Origin: a bacterium
GTDB taxonomy: Bacteria; Krumholzibacteriota; Krumholzibacteriia; LZORAL124-64-63
Direction of reading: 5' to 3'
Assembly: GCA_016703265.1 (NCBI GenBank)
Contig: JADJCK010000009.1
Coordinates: 124,001 to 188,000 of the forward strand
DNA: 64,000 bases
Position 1 is the first letter of the stretch; every line of letters begins with the position of its first letter. The translations under genes and the position numbers were made by a program. The notes under the pieces were generated by a model. That model was given only the letters and a program-made list of their open reading frames with translations, made no database searches and was not told where the DNA came from. Below are positions 35,471 through 44,331 of the stretch, piece after piece.

Positions 35471-37279
35471 CTATTTCACCAGCGTTGCCGTGCGGCTGTA
35501 CTGCAGCCCGGCGGCGCGCAACCGGTAGACATAGGTCCCGGAAGCGACCGCACGCCCGTCGTCGTCGTCGCCGCGCCAGGTGACTTCGGTGCGTCCCGCC
35601 GGACAGGCTCCATCGATCAGGGTGCGCACCAGGCGGCCACGCAGGTCGAGAACGACGAGTTCGACGCTGTCGGCATCGCGCAGCTCGAAGGCGAAGGTCG
35701 TGCGCGGATTGAACGGATTCGGGGCGTTCGGCAACAACGCCGCCGCTGCGATGGCCGCCGCGCCCGGAACCGGGGTAAGCGCGCTCCCGTCGTGCAGGAA
35801 CCGGATCCATTGCTCCGGCGCGACACGCGGATAGGCGGCGGTCCGGCCGGTACCATCCTCGGCCTGGATGTAGTAGCTGCAGGAGTCGATCGCGGACACC
35901 GCCGGAATCACTGCCGCGAATTCATGCGGCGTGGCCGTGGGCGTCATCTCCAGGGACGCCCAGGCGCCGGCGCCGTGACGATAGTGGAGCCGCGTTGCGG
36001 TGAGCGGCTGGTCGCCATGCGCGCGGATGTGCGCGACGACCGTCACCGGCCCGGCGGGCTGGTCGGCAATGACGGGCACATGGGCGACGCGCAGCATGTC
36101 ACGATCCATGATGCCGATGGCGCGGCAGTGCAGCGCATCGTCGGTCAGGAACCCGCTGTAGTAGTAGCCCCGGACGTTGTAACCCGGCGCGGCGGCCCGG
36201 TAGGCTTCGAGCGCCTGCTGGTCGTAGGTCGCGTTGCCGAAGAACGGCACGTAGATGTTGTCGTTGAGGATCAGGCTGTTCGTGTAGGCCGCCGGCTGCG
36301 TGTTGGCCAGGGCATAGCAGAAGACGCGCCGTACCTGGTAGTTGCGCCCCGTCGACGAAGGCAGCGAGGCGAGCAGGGTCGCGCGCTGCTCGAGCGCCGC
36401 GTACGTGTAGTGACCGGCAGACGTCTGCTTGACCAGCACCGTCTCCTCGTCGAGGAACTTGGCCCAGCAATCGATGTGATGGATGCCGCCGGCTTCGATG
36501 TCCTGCACCACGCTGTAGTTCTCCACGCCATAGTAGTCGAGCATGAGCTGGTCGACCGCGGCGTTGTCCATGCCGTTGTAGACAGCCGCCTCGGAGTAGA
36601 CGAGGTCGGTCGAGGCGCTGAACAGTGCGCCGTCGGTCATGTAGTTGCCGCCCGTGTGGTACATGCTGTGCGTGTGGACGGGGATCCCGTAAGCCTGCCC
36701 GAAGTACAGGGGGATCAGGTCGTCACTGGGGCGCAGCGGGCGGTTGTATTCATGATCGATGATGGCGATCTCGCCGTTGCCGTCGAAAACGAACCAGGGG
36801 CCGTAGTCGCGCGTCCAGATCGAATTGCTCGGCTGGCCCAGGAACTCGACGTGGCTCATGTCGACGCCGTTGCCGGACAGTGCGGTTGTTGCCGCCGCCT
36901 GGGCGCCCGCTGCCGCGATCACGTGCAGGATGGCGTCGTCTGCGAAGTCGCGCAGCAGCGCGTAGGGCAGCCCGAAGGGATAGCGGACCAGGACGCCGGA
37001 GGCCGGCTCCCATTCCGCGCAGTTGCGCACGGGAGCCACGGGCGGCGGGTCGTTGCGCAGTTCGGATTCGGGGCGCAGTGCCCCGCCACGGCGCCGGAAT
37101 TCGAGTTCGGCGCCGGTTTCGCGGTGCGGCAGGAGCGCCTCGCGGCCCTCAAGGTCCCATTCGAAGGATTCCGGCGCGCTCTCCGGAAACGGCCGCTGAC
37201 TCGGCGGGGACTCGGCAGCAAGGGCGCCGGCAGCCAGCAGCGCGGCGCCGATCACGACGAATCTTCCGGTGCAATTCAA
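35471..37279 (-). CDS. Secreted agmatine/peptidyl-arginine deiminase-family enzyme with CTD
   Basis: 602 residues from TTG at 37279 (GGGGGGA upstream; no better start before the signal peptide FVVIGAALLAAGALA). The guanidine-modifying catalytic set is complete: D158 (WTRDYGPW), GGNYMTDG at about 210, H268 and D270 (GGIHHIDCW), N334 (YTNSLILND) and nucleophile C385 (LHC). The TNSLILND-x-x-YVP block and the export tail resemble the T9SS-secreted Porphyromonas PPAD, which converts C-terminal arginines to citrulline; agmatine deiminases are cytoplasmic. Residues about 400-490 are an Ig-like linker, then the CTD (APNPFNPRTTFAFEL, VLDLRGRLVRTLI, GTYVYRL, ATLVK). A secreted arginine or peptidylarginine deiminase is the best reading. 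Confidence 0.85.
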   Translation of the reverse strand: MNCTGRFVVIGAALLAAGALAAESPPSQRPFPESAPESFEWDLEGREALLPHRETGAELEFRRRGGALRPESELRNDPPPVAPVRNCAEWEPASGVLVRYPFGLPYALLRDFADDAILHVIAAAGAQAAATTALSGNGVDMSHVEFLGQPSNSIWTRDYGPWFVFDGNGEIAIIDHEYNRPLRPSDDLIPLYFGQAYGIPVHTHSMYHTGGNYMTDGALFSASTDLVYSEAAVYNGMDNAAVDQLMLDYYGVENYSVVQDIEAGGIHHIDCWAKFLDEETVLVKQTSAGHYTYAALEQRATLLASLPSSTGRNYQVRRVFCYALANTQPAAYTNSLILNDNIYVPFFGNATYDQQALEAYRAAAPGYNVRGYYYSGFLTDDALHCRAIGIMDRDMLRVAHVPVIADQPAGPVTVVAHIRAHGDQPLTATRLHYRHGAGAWASLEMTPTATPHEFAAVIPAVSAIDSCSYYIQAEDGTGRTAAYPRVAPEQWIRFLHDGSALTPVPGAAAIAAAALLPNAPNPFNPRTTFAFELRDADSVELVVLDLRGRLVRTLIDGACPAGRTEVTWRGDDDDGRAVASGTYVYRLRAAGLQYSRTATLVK

Positions 37280-37527
37280 GGTGTCCCCCCGGGTTCGGAA
37301 CGCACATCCGGATGCACCAGGATGCCGTTGCCTCGATTCACCATCGCAAGCGTGCCTAGTGTATCAGGCTTTGAACCGGCGATCCAGCCCGGCGGCCGCC
37401 CGGACGCCGCGCCCGGCGCCCCCGTACACCGCGAGTGATGCACCGCCCCTTGCGGCAACCGGCCGACGGCGATTTATAGGATCCGGACAATCGCCTTCAC
37501 CCATCCCGCAACGGCGGAGACAGGATC

Positions 37528-38460
37528 ATGGACACTCATCGCAACCTCGGCCTGGCCGCAGCCGCCTCGCTGGCCCTCCTGCTGGCCGCTTGTGGCGACG
37601 CGACTGATCCGCCGCCGGCGCCGACACACGACCTCGTCTTCGAGGGCGTCCTGGACTCGGTGCCCGAGCTGCTGATCCTCGACAGCGACACGGGCGATGT
37701 GCGGCGGCTCCTTCCGGAAGGCATGATCGCGACCGATCCGCAGCCGTCGCCCGATGGCGCGCGGCTGGCCTTCGTCGTGGCCGACCTCGACGACGGCATC
37801 GGCGACATCTTCATCGTGAACCGCGACGGCACCGGACTGCTGCAGTTGACCTTCGACGCTGAACTGGACGACCAGCCGACCTGGGCGCCGAGTGGCGACC
37901 GGCTGGCGTTCCGCAGCTACCGCACCGGGCGCGACGGCGACATCTGGCTCATGGATGACGACGGTGGCAACCTGGTCAACCTCACGCCCGACCCGCTGCC
38001 CGGCATCACCGACGAGCGCCACCCGGCGTGGTCACCGGATGGCGCCCGCATCGCGTACATCAGCACTGCCGGGGGAAACATGGACCTGTGGACCATGGCC
38101 GCCGACGGGTCCGACAAGCGGAGGCTGGTCACGACCATGGACCTGGAGGCCGAGCCGAGCTGGTCACCCGACGGCGCGACCATCGCCTACCGGTACAGCT
38201 CGAATGCCACGGGCTCGGACATCCACCTGATTGCGGCGAACGGCGGCGCCTCCGTGCCCGTGACTCTGGCGGGCGATCAGCGCATGCCCACGTGGACGCC
38301 GGACGGCCTGCGGCTGGTCTTCGTCAGCCAGGCGACGCCCTTCGCGCGGCCCGACATCCACACATCCCGCCTCGACGGCAGCGACCTGCGCCCGCTCGTC
38401 ACCGACGCCGTGCCCGGTGGCAGCACGAATCCGGCGTTCCTGAAGCGCCTTCCGCGCTGA
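37528..38460 (+). CDS. TolB-like beta-propeller lipoprotein
   Basis: 310 residues. The lipobox LLAAC places the lipid Cys at 22. The mature part is a six-bladed WD40-like/TolB propeller: blades repeat the pattern [55 protein letters not shown]. It is not TolB itself: no N-terminal TolB domain and no tol-pal neighbours. Such stand-alone propellers are envelope proteins of unknown ligand. It is flanked by unrelated genes and has a hairpin overlapping its stop. Confidence 0.85.
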   Translation: MDTHRNLGLAAAASLALLLAACGDATDPPPAPTHDLVFEGVLDSVPELLILDSDTGDVRRLLPEGMIATDPQPSPDGARLAFVVADLDDGIGDIFIVNRDGTGLLQLTFDAELDDQPTWAPSGDRLAFRSYRTGRDGDIWLMDDDGGNLVNLTPDPLPGITDERHPAWSPDGARIAYISTAGGNMDLWTMAADGSDKRRLVTTMDLEAEPSWSPDGATIAYRYSSNATGSDIHLIAANGGASVPVTLAGDQRMPTWTPDGLRLVFVSQATPFARPDIHTSRLDGSDLRPLVTDAVPGGSTNPAFLKRLPR

Positions 38461-38477
38461 GCGTTCCGGGCGGAAGG
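38448..38477 (+). terminator. Hairpin overlapping the stop of the TolB-like gene
   Basis: CCTTCCGC (38448-38455) and GCGGAAGG (38470-38477) form a perfect 8-bp stem with a 14-base loop spanning the stop codon. No U-run; a weak terminator or mRNA-end hairpin. Confidence 0.35.
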
Positions 38478-38608
38478 TCGCCTTGATTGCTCCCCCGCGG
38501 CCGCGCAAGGCCCGGTTTGACCGCACCAGATCGGTTGTGCATTATCGTGCCGTTCGCGAGCGCCGCCCGCCCGCCTGGATCCAGTGTCGAGACGCAAGGA
38601 CGAAGACC

Positions 38609-39319
38609 ATGGGACGTGCCTTTGAATACCGCCGGGCCGCCAAGGAGCGCCGCTGGGACAAGATGTCCAAGCTGTTCCCCAAGCTGGCGAAGTGCATCAC
38701 CGTGGCCGCCAAGAACGGCGGGACGGATCCGGAGATGAATGCGCCCCTGCGCACCGCGATCCTGAACGCCAAGGCGCAGAACATGCCCCGGGACAACATC
38801 GAGGCCGCGATCAAGCGCGCCGCCGGCAAGGACGCCGCCGACATCACCGAGATCAACTACGAGGGCAAGGGCCCGCACGGCGTGCTGGTCTTCGTCGAGT
38901 GCGCCACGGACAACACCCAGCGCACCGTCGCCAACATCCGCAGCTACTTCAACAAGGTCGGCGGCCAGCTGCTGCCGAGCGGCTCGCTCGAGTTCATGTT
39001 CGACCGCAAGGCCGTCTTCGAGTTCGCCAAGCCCGAGGGCATGGCGCTGGAAGAACTGGAACTCGCGCTGATCGACGGCGGCCTGCAGGAACTGGCCGAG
39101 AACGAGGGCACCGTCTACGTCTACGGCGACTACAGCGATTTCGGCAGCCTCGCGCAGGCGCTCGAGGCACAGAAGATCGAGGTGACCAAGGCCGGACTGC
39201 AGCGTATCCCGCAGAATCCTCAGGAGTTCAGTGAGGCGGAGCTGGCGGATATCGAGAAGCTGCTCGACCGGATAGAGGATGACGAGGACACCCAGGCGGT
39301 CTACACGAATATTGCCTGA
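38609..39319 (+). CDS. yebC: YebC/PmpR/TACO1-family translation factor
   Basis: 236 residues from ATG at 38609 (AAGGA upstream). The start [21 protein letters not shown] is the FCB-style variant of the family N-terminus. Following blocks are typical: [53 protein letters not shown] and [11 protein letters not shown]. Members were first described as transcriptional regulators and are now known to help ribosomes past proline-rich stalls and to support mitochondrial translation. Monocistronic here, with a hairpin after the stop. Confidence 0.95.
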   Translation: MGRAFEYRRAAKERRWDKMSKLFPKLAKCITVAAKNGGTDPEMNAPLRTAILNAKAQNMPRDNIEAAIKRAAGKDAADITEINYEGKGPHGVLVFVECATDNTQRTVANIRSYFNKVGGQLLPSGSLEFMFDRKAVFEFAKPEGMALEELELALIDGGLQELAENEGTVYVYGDYSDFGSLAQALEAQKIEVTKAGLQRIPQNPQEFSEAELADIEKLLDRIEDDEDTQAVYTNIA

Positions 39320-39342
39320 GGCCCTGGAAACCTCCGCTCGGA

Positions 39343-39372
39343 TCCGGCTCCCGGTATTCATCGGGGGCCGGA
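39343..39372 (+). terminator. Hairpin after yebC
   Basis: TCCGGCTCCCG (39343-39353) pairs with CGGGGGCCGGA (39362-39372), one G-T wobble. GC-rich, no U-run. Confidence 0.5.
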
Positions 39373-39490
39373 CATGTCGCGACTCGCGATCGTCCTCATT
39401 GACCTGAAACCGGTGCAAGTCCCCGATGCGCCGCCGACTCAGCCCGGCGGCGCCCCGTCGACGATTGAACCCCAATGACCCCCGCGGCCG

Positions 39491-39499
39491 TGATATGAT
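39491..39499 (+). promoter_or_regulatory. Extended -10 promoter for the secreted protein at 39550
   Basis: TG-A-TATGAT, an extended -10, would start transcription near 39506, 44 bases before the ATG. TTGAAC at 39465 is too far away for a standard -35. Confidence 0.45.
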
Positions 39500-39549
39500 G
39501 AATACTGTCCTGATTCGCATCGCCCACCTCCGTCCTCAGGGGTCCCCAC

Positions 39550-40227
39550 ATGCGCCGCCTTCGTTTCGTGGCCTTCCTGCTCGCCGGCTGCCTGCCGGCG
39601 CTCGCGCTCGCCCAACCCGCCACCTGGGTGACGCCGGCCGGCGGCGAGACCTGGACGCCGGGAACCGCGCACACCCTGGCCTGGACCGGCGGCGCGCCGA
39701 CCGTCTTCGGCATCGCCGCCTACGCCGTGCCGGGGCCCGCGGTCTGGCCCATCTCGCCGCAGATCTCGAACACAGGGTTCGTCACCTGGAACCTGCCGAC
39801 GAACCTGCCGGCAGGCACCTACATCCTGACCATCGGGTTCGTGGGCGACACCTCGTACAACAGCCAGCCGATCACGATCAGCGGCACCCCGCCGTCGTGC
39901 CTGGTCGGTTGCTACCTGCAGTCCGCGAGCACGATCACGTCGCAGGGCGGGTTCCCGCCGATCGGCGCCTGCGCCTTCACGGCCCAGGGCGCCCTTGATG
40001 CCGCCGCAGCGCTCGCGACGGCCCAGATGGAGAGCCAGTGCGGCGAAGGCTACTCGCTGGATCCGGGCAGCATCGTCATGGACGTCACGCTGATCCCGAC
40101 CGGGGTCTGCTACGCCGGTTTCTTCGGAACGTTTGTTGCCGAAGCGTCGGGGTTCGGGTGCTGCTGCCCGGATGCGGTGCCGAACGAGGCGCAGTCGTGG
40201 GGCAGCCTGAAGGCGACCTTCCACTAG
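39550..40227 (+). CDS. Secreted Cys-rich protein with C-terminal WG-K-F tail
   Basis: 225 residues. Signal peptide MRRLRFVAFLLAGCLPALALA. Residues about 22-115 resemble the Kre9/KNH or GPI-anchored Ser-Thr protein N-terminal Ig-like domain (WVTPAGGETWTPGTAHTLAWTGG region, then NLPAGTYILTIGF). The second half has nine cysteines (SCLVGCYL, GACAF, QCGEG, VCYAG, GCCCPD), suggesting disulfides in an oxidising compartment. The last 16 residues, VPNEAQSWGSLKATFH, match the shared tail. It is convergent with another tail-bearing gene at 40308, and the two share a terminator. Function unknown. Confidence 0.8.
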   Translation: MRRLRFVAFLLAGCLPALALAQPATWVTPAGGETWTPGTAHTLAWTGGAPTVFGIAAYAVPGPAVWPISPQISNTGFVTWNLPTNLPAGTYILTIGFVGDTSYNSQPITISGTPPSCLVGCYLQSASTITSQGGFPPIGACAFTAQGALDAAAALATAQMESQCGEGYSLDPGSIVMDVTLIPTGVCYAGFFGTFVAEASGFGCCCPDAVPNEAQSWGSLKATFH

Positions 40228-40255
40228 AATGCGTTGGTGACGGTTGATTGAAGAA

Positions 40256-40289
40256 GAAGGCCCGCCGCTCCTGCGAGCAGCGGGCCTTC
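40256..40289. terminator. Bidirectional hairpin between two tail-bearing genes
   Basis: GAAGGCCCGC-C-GCTC (40256-40270), CTGC loop, GAGC-A-GCGGGCCTTC (40275-40289): 14 pairs with one internal mismatch. Confidence 0.75.
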
Positions 40290-40307
40290 CCATTTCCAGC
40301 GAACCGA

Positions 40308-41018
40308 CTACCGAAAGATCGACTTCACCGAACCCCAGGTGGTCGATTCCGTCGGGACGATTGCGCAGTCGGTGTACACCGTGGCGCTCAGGATGAGACC
40401 GCTGATCGCGCAGCCGGCATCACGCTGGTACACCGAGAGACTGTTGGCGCCCACGTTCAGCGGGACGTTGTAGGCGACCGCACTGTACTGCGGACTGGAA
40501 CCGGGACCGCTGAACGCCGCGCCGAGGTCCACGCCGTTGATGTAGACGCCGCCCGGGTTGGGGCCGGGGTACGACGGGACGTCGCCCAGGAAGTCATCGA
40601 CAGCCCAGCAGATCCGGATGCTGTCGGCGATGGCGCACTCCGAGTCGAACGGCGCGCAATACAGCACCGAAACGCCGGCGCCCCAGCAGTTGACGGGATC
40701 GGAGCGGCCCGAGGCGATCCAGCGCGCAGCGGGATCGCAGGGCAGGTTCGTGACCCAGGGCCCCCCGTACGAATCGATGACCGACGCCGGCGGCCCGGCG
40801 CACGCCGCGGCGAAATCGGCCGGCGCGAACGGCGTGGGCAGGATGGGCTGCCCGCAGGTCTGGTTCGGCGCGTAGAAGCGGAACAGGTCATCGTTGCCGC
40901 CGCAGTTGCCCGGGACGCCGCCCACCTGGCCGGTGCGGATGACGGTGGTGGCGGCGAACGCGGAACCGGCGGCAACGAGCAGGGCCAGGACGGCTAACAT
41001 CAATAGAGATCTGCGCAT
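40308..41018 (-). CDS. Secreted Cys-rich protein with C-terminal WG-K-F tail
   Basis: 236 residues from ATG at 41018, preceded by GAGGAGG; signal peptide MRRSLLMLAVLALLVAAGSAFA. The mature part has ten cysteines (GNCGGNDD, NQTCGQ, LPCDP, VNCWG, YCAPFDSECAI, ICWAVDD) and a probable lectin-like beta-sandwich (SIRICWAVDDFLGD ... GVYINGVDLG ... NVGANSLSVYQ), as in proteins that bind small surface ligands. The end, VPTESTTWGSVKSIFR, is the closest match to the consensus tail. No FlgD-like domain. Unknown role; convergent with the gene at 39550, though the bodies are not similar. Confidence 0.8.
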   Translation of the reverse strand: MRRSLLMLAVLALLVAAGSAFAATTVIRTGQVGGVPGNCGGNDDLFRFYAPNQTCGQPILPTPFAPADFAAACAGPPASVIDSYGGPWVTNLPCDPAARWIASGRSDPVNCWGAGVSVLYCAPFDSECAIADSIRICWAVDDFLGDVPSYPGPNPGGVYINGVDLGAAFSGPGSSPQYSAVAYNVPLNVGANSLSVYQRDAGCAISGLILSATVYTDCAIVPTESTTWGSVKSIFR

Positions 41019-41169
41019 GGGGCGCCTCCTCTGGTCGAAGCGGGTGCAGTCCCCCTGCCGCGCCCAGGGAACCTCCCGGGCGTAGGAATGATCAGGGGGC
41101 GGCAGCATACCCTAAAACCAGATAAATTTGATATTTATTCAAGATCCGCGCCGAACCGCAACCAGCAGA

Positions 41170-42276
41170 CTATCGCAGCAGCACGGCGCTCTGCGTGACC
41201 GTGACACCGTCGGCAGTCAGATGGTAGAGGTACGTGCCGCTCGGCAAGGGGCGGCCGCTGTCGTCCCGGCCGTTCCACACCGCTGTCCGTGGACCATCGG
41301 GCAACGAGCCGTCCACGAGGGTCCGCACGCGTCGCCCGCGCACGTCGTGCACGGTCAGGCGCACGGATGACGGACGGGCAAGCGAGAAGCGGATACTCGT
41401 TTCGCTGGTGAACGGATCCGGGAAGTTGGGCTGCAGCGCAAAGCGGTTGCCCTCGGCGCTCTCGACCGCAGAAGCGGTTCCGCACGGCGCATTACCCAGC
41501 CGCCAGATTGCGCCCGAAGTGTTCCCCACCCAGGCCTCCTGCACGCCACATTCGAGCCCGAGCCCGCTAAGGCCGGTGACGCCGGCAGGCAGGGTATGAA
41601 TCGCCACGAAGTCGCCGGCAGGCGTGAACTCGGCGAGTCCCGTCTCGGAACTGCTGACGACGAACAGGTTCCCGGTACTGGTGGAAACGTCGAGGTCACC
41701 GAAGTTCACATCGAAGTCGGATTCGATCGAGAACGAGTTCAGGACGACTCCTGTCACCGGGTCAATCTCGGCGACGAGATTCCCGAGGGCTCCCGAGGGC
41801 ACCCGGTCCTGGACGAGGAAGAACACATTCCTGATGGGATCGTAACCGCCGCCCACGACATGGCTGGTCCCGAACCCCGTGACGAGAACGTCGAGCACCG
41901 CTCCCGTGCCCGGGTCCACGGCGTAGATCTCCGCTACGCCCGCTTCGCCGTTGATGAACAGCAACGTGCCTTGCGGCACCGTCGTGGTGTTCAGCGTCAG
42001 TTCCTCGGGCGCGAACTCGATGTCGACGTCGTTGGCCACTTCGCCTGGGCGGACAATGGAGGCCAGAAAAATGCCGTTCGAAGTGTAGCCATCGATGGTG
42101 GCACCCGAGCACGGGTACACCCAGATGTTGCCGGAAGTCGGGTCGACACCCAGGCCACAGAGTCCGCCCGACTGTGACGGATTGAACTGGTCACCGATGA
42201 CGATCTGGGCCAACGCGGGCCGGTTGCCGCCCAGGAGGGCCAGAACGGCCAGCGGCAAAAGCACTGTGCGGATCAT
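41170..42276 (-). CDS. Secreted NHL/SMP-30-type propeller protein with FlgD-like CTD
   Basis: 368 residues from ATG at 42276 (AAGGG upstream), signal peptide MIRTVLLPLAVLALLGG ... ALAQ. Residues 25-280 look like a five- or six-bladed propeller (GLGVDPTSGNIWVY, VGGGYDPIRNVFFLV, DLDVSTSTGNLFVVS, GLGLECGVQEAWVG). The CTD runs QPNFPDPFTSETSIRFSL (a PxPF variant of the usual box), VRGRRVRTLVDG, WNGRDDSG, GTYLYHL, SAVLLR. The sequence has a tandem CCCGAGGGC pair near 41782-41800. Exported; ligand unknown. Confidence 0.82.
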   Translation of the reverse strand: MIRTVLLPLAVLALLGGNRPALAQIVIGDQFNPSQSGGLCGLGVDPTSGNIWVYPCSGATIDGYTSNGIFLASIVRPGEVANDVDIEFAPEELTLNTTTVPQGTLLFINGEAGVAEIYAVDPGTGAVLDVLVTGFGTSHVVGGGYDPIRNVFFLVQDRVPSGALGNLVAEIDPVTGVVLNSFSIESDFDVNFGDLDVSTSTGNLFVVSSSETGLAEFTPAGDFVAIHTLPAGVTGLSGLGLECGVQEAWVGNTSGAIWRLGNAPCGTASAVESAEGNRFALQPNFPDPFTSETSIRFSLARPSSVRLTVHDVRGRRVRTLVDGSLPDGPRTAVWNGRDDSGRPLPSGTYLYHLTADGVTVTQSAVLLR

Positions 42277-42493
42277 GTCTTTGCCCTTCCGGCAGCTTGT
42301 CCCCTGACGAATGGACCGGAATGTCCCGATCACCAATTCGGGATGATAGTAGTCCAATTTAGGGGCTCGCAGGGAAAAAAACGGGAATCTCGCGTCTGCA
42401 GGCCGGACTGCAGTTGAGTCGGCCGTGTGACCGGGTCACCCGGCATGGGACATTGTCGACGGGTCTCCAGTGGCGTCCTGCGGAATCATCCGT

Positions 42494-43636
42494 TCAGGGC
42501 GCCCACCGCACGGGCCGCAGCCCGAAGTTGGCGACCGAGTCGCCCGGGTAATAGAAGTAGCGATAGGCCGAGCGGCAGTAGCGCGCGTCGATGTTCCAGC
42601 GCCCTCCGCGGAAGATGCGATAGCCGGTCACGCCCAGGTCGCACACCGGGTCGATGGCGCTGAGGTTCTGGTAGTCGGTGCGGTACGTGTCCCACACCCA
42701 TTCGAGGATGTTGCCGTGCATGTCGTACAGGCCCCAGGCATTGGCCGGGAACGAACCCACGGCCAACCGCGCGTTGCGGAAGACGCCCAGGGCGCAGCCC
42801 GTCAGCTGGAGCGTGTTGCCCCGGTAGTTTGCCTCGGTGTCCGATGACAGGCAGTTGGTGTCGTTGTGGAACGCCATCACGGTGCCTGCGCGGCAGGCGT
42901 ACTCCCATTCCGCTTCGGTCGGCAGGCGGTAGCCGTCGGCAGCCTGGTTCCAGATGACGTTGTTGGTGCCGGCGCCGATGACGTAGGCGGGCGTCAGGCC
43001 TTCCAGGGCCGAGAGCGCGTTGCAGTACCGCACCGCGCTGTCCCAGCTGATGTAGTTCACCGGTGCCTGGGCGGTCGATGGCGTGCCACCCATGACCTCG
43101 TACCAGCGCTGCGCCGTGACTTCGAACTTCGAGATGAAGAAACCGCGCGTCAGCGTGACCGGGTGCAGGCTCTCGTTGGTGGCGCGACCGGGCTCGCCGA
43201 CCGGACTGCCCATCTCGAAGGTGCCGGCCGGAACGTAGGCGAATCCCGTCGGCGGCACCGGGTCGCCGCGATGATCGTCGGCTTCCACGCGCACGCGCAG
43301 GGTCTGGCCGTTGAGACCCGGCGCATCGATCGCGGCGTTCCACACGATGTGCCGCGCGCTGCCCGGCAGGACGCCATCGCCCACGTCTCCGGCAACGGTC
43401 GTGCAGGTGAGCGGGAACGTCAGCCCGCCATCGGACGACACCAGCAGCGTGATCGTCACCGGCAGGTCCTCGACGGTCTGCAGGTCGTAGGAGATGTCAT
43501 ACGAAGCCGAGAACGGCAGCGGCGTCACCTGCACGTTGCTCACGGCCAGTTCGGCGGCGGCGACGGCGCCCGGGGCCAGCATGATCCACAGCGCCAGGAT
43601 GATGGTGCGCGTCGGCCGCAGCCCGTGTGCCCGCAT
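42494..43636 (-). CDS. Secreted formylglycine-generating-enzyme-like (SUMF1-fold) protein
   Basis: 380 residues. Signal peptide to about AAAEL. Residues 28-110 form an Ig-like N-domain (LAVSNVQVTPLPFSASYDIS) that often precedes this fold. Residues about 117-380 form the FGE-sulfatase domain: FAYVPAGTFEMGSP, WYEVMGG, PVNYISWDSAVRYCNALS, YRLPTEAEWEYACRAG, GLYDMHGNILEWVWD and IFRGGRWNIDARYCRSAYRY. True formylglycine-generating enzymes have a Cys pair here; only the second Cys is seen, so sulfatase activation is doubtful and a binding or structural role more likely. No CTD of its own, but it lies 56 bases after the gene for a stand-alone CTD. Confidence 0.85.
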   Translation of the reverse strand: MRAHGLRPTRTIILALWIMLAPGAVAAAELAVSNVQVTPLPFSASYDISYDLQTVEDLPVTITLLVSSDGGLTFPLTCTTVAGDVGDGVLPGSARHIVWNAAIDAPGLNGQTLRVRVEADDHRGDPVPPTGFAYVPAGTFEMGSPVGEPGRATNESLHPVTLTRGFFISKFEVTAQRWYEVMGGTPSTAQAPVNYISWDSAVRYCNALSALEGLTPAYVIGAGTNNVIWNQAADGYRLPTEAEWEYACRAGTVMAFHNDTNCLSSDTEANYRGNTLQLTGCALGVFRNARLAVGSFPANAWGLYDMHGNILEWVWDTYRTDYQNLSAIDPVCDLGVTGYRIFRGGRWNIDARYCRSAYRYFYYPGDSVANFGLRPVRWAP

Positions 43637-43692
43637 GTGGACCAGCCTTCGTTGGACGCCGCTCTCAGCGCCGGTTCAGTTCGCCAACAGGT

Positions 43693-44118
43693 TCATTTCG
43701 TCAGGACGAGCTTCAGGGACTGCACGCGACCTGCGGCAACCAGGCGGCACAGATAGGTCCCCGACGCCACGACCTGCCCGCTGCGGTCCCGCCCGTTCCA
43801 GGCAGCCTGGTGGTGGCCGGCGGCCAGGGTGCCGGTTGCGATGGTCTGCACCAGCCGCCCCTGGAGGTCATGGATCGAGAGTTCGACCGGTCCGGCTGCA
43901 GCCAGCTCGAAGGTGATGGTCGTGCCGGGATTGAACGGGTTCGGGCTCGCCGCCGTGAACCTGGTCGTCGCCGGCAGGTCGGAGGACGGGTCGTCGACAG
44001 CCGACACGATATCGAGGAGGAAGTCCGCCGAATCGGCGTGGACCACCGTGGCCCGGGCGGCGCCGGCGCAGCCCAGCAGCACGACCGGCACGAGAAGAAG
44101 GAGCAACGGCTGGCGCAT
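43693..44118 (-). CDS. Stand-alone FlgD-like C-terminal domain with lipoprotein-type signal
   Basis: 141 residues: signal sequence MRQPLLLLLVPVVLLGC with a lipobox-like LLGC (Cys 17), about 35 residues of linker, and then nothing but a complete CTD (ASPNPFNPGTTITFEL, IHDLQGRLVQTIATG, WNGRDRSG, GTYLCRL, LKLVLTK). There is no passenger domain. Either it is a remnant of a larger gene, a secreted decoy or structural subunit, or the sorting partner of the FGE-like protein that follows it. Own promoter at 44219-44248. Reading frame and codon use look normal. Confidence 0.78.
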   Translation of the reverse strand: MRQPLLLLLVPVVLLGCAGAARATVVHADSADFLLDIVSAVDDPSSDLPATTRFTAASPNPFNPGTTITFELAAAGPVELSIHDLQGRLVQTIATGTLAAGHHQAAWNGRDRSGQVVASGTYLCRLVAAGRVQSLKLVLTK

Positions 44119-44218
44119 GTGGTGTCATCCCCGGGCCTCGCGGGCGCCCGCATGGTGCGATAGCTGGCCACGACCGGCCTGCCGTGAGGCGGCAAGGGAG
44201 GACCGGCATGTTGATAAG

Positions 44219-44248
44219 ACAATATCACAAGGCGCGGGTCGCGGTCAA
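44219..44248 (-). promoter_or_regulatory. Candidate promoter of the stand-alone CTD gene
   Basis: Minus strand TTGACC (44248-44243), 18 bases, TATTGT (44224-44219); leader about 95 bases. Confidence 0.45.
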
Positions 44249-44331
44249 CGGCCGGCAAGCGGACCGGTGATGTCGGCATTACCATCAGCGGACAGATCAT
44301 GCCGATCATCTCATGGCCACGGGGGGAACCG

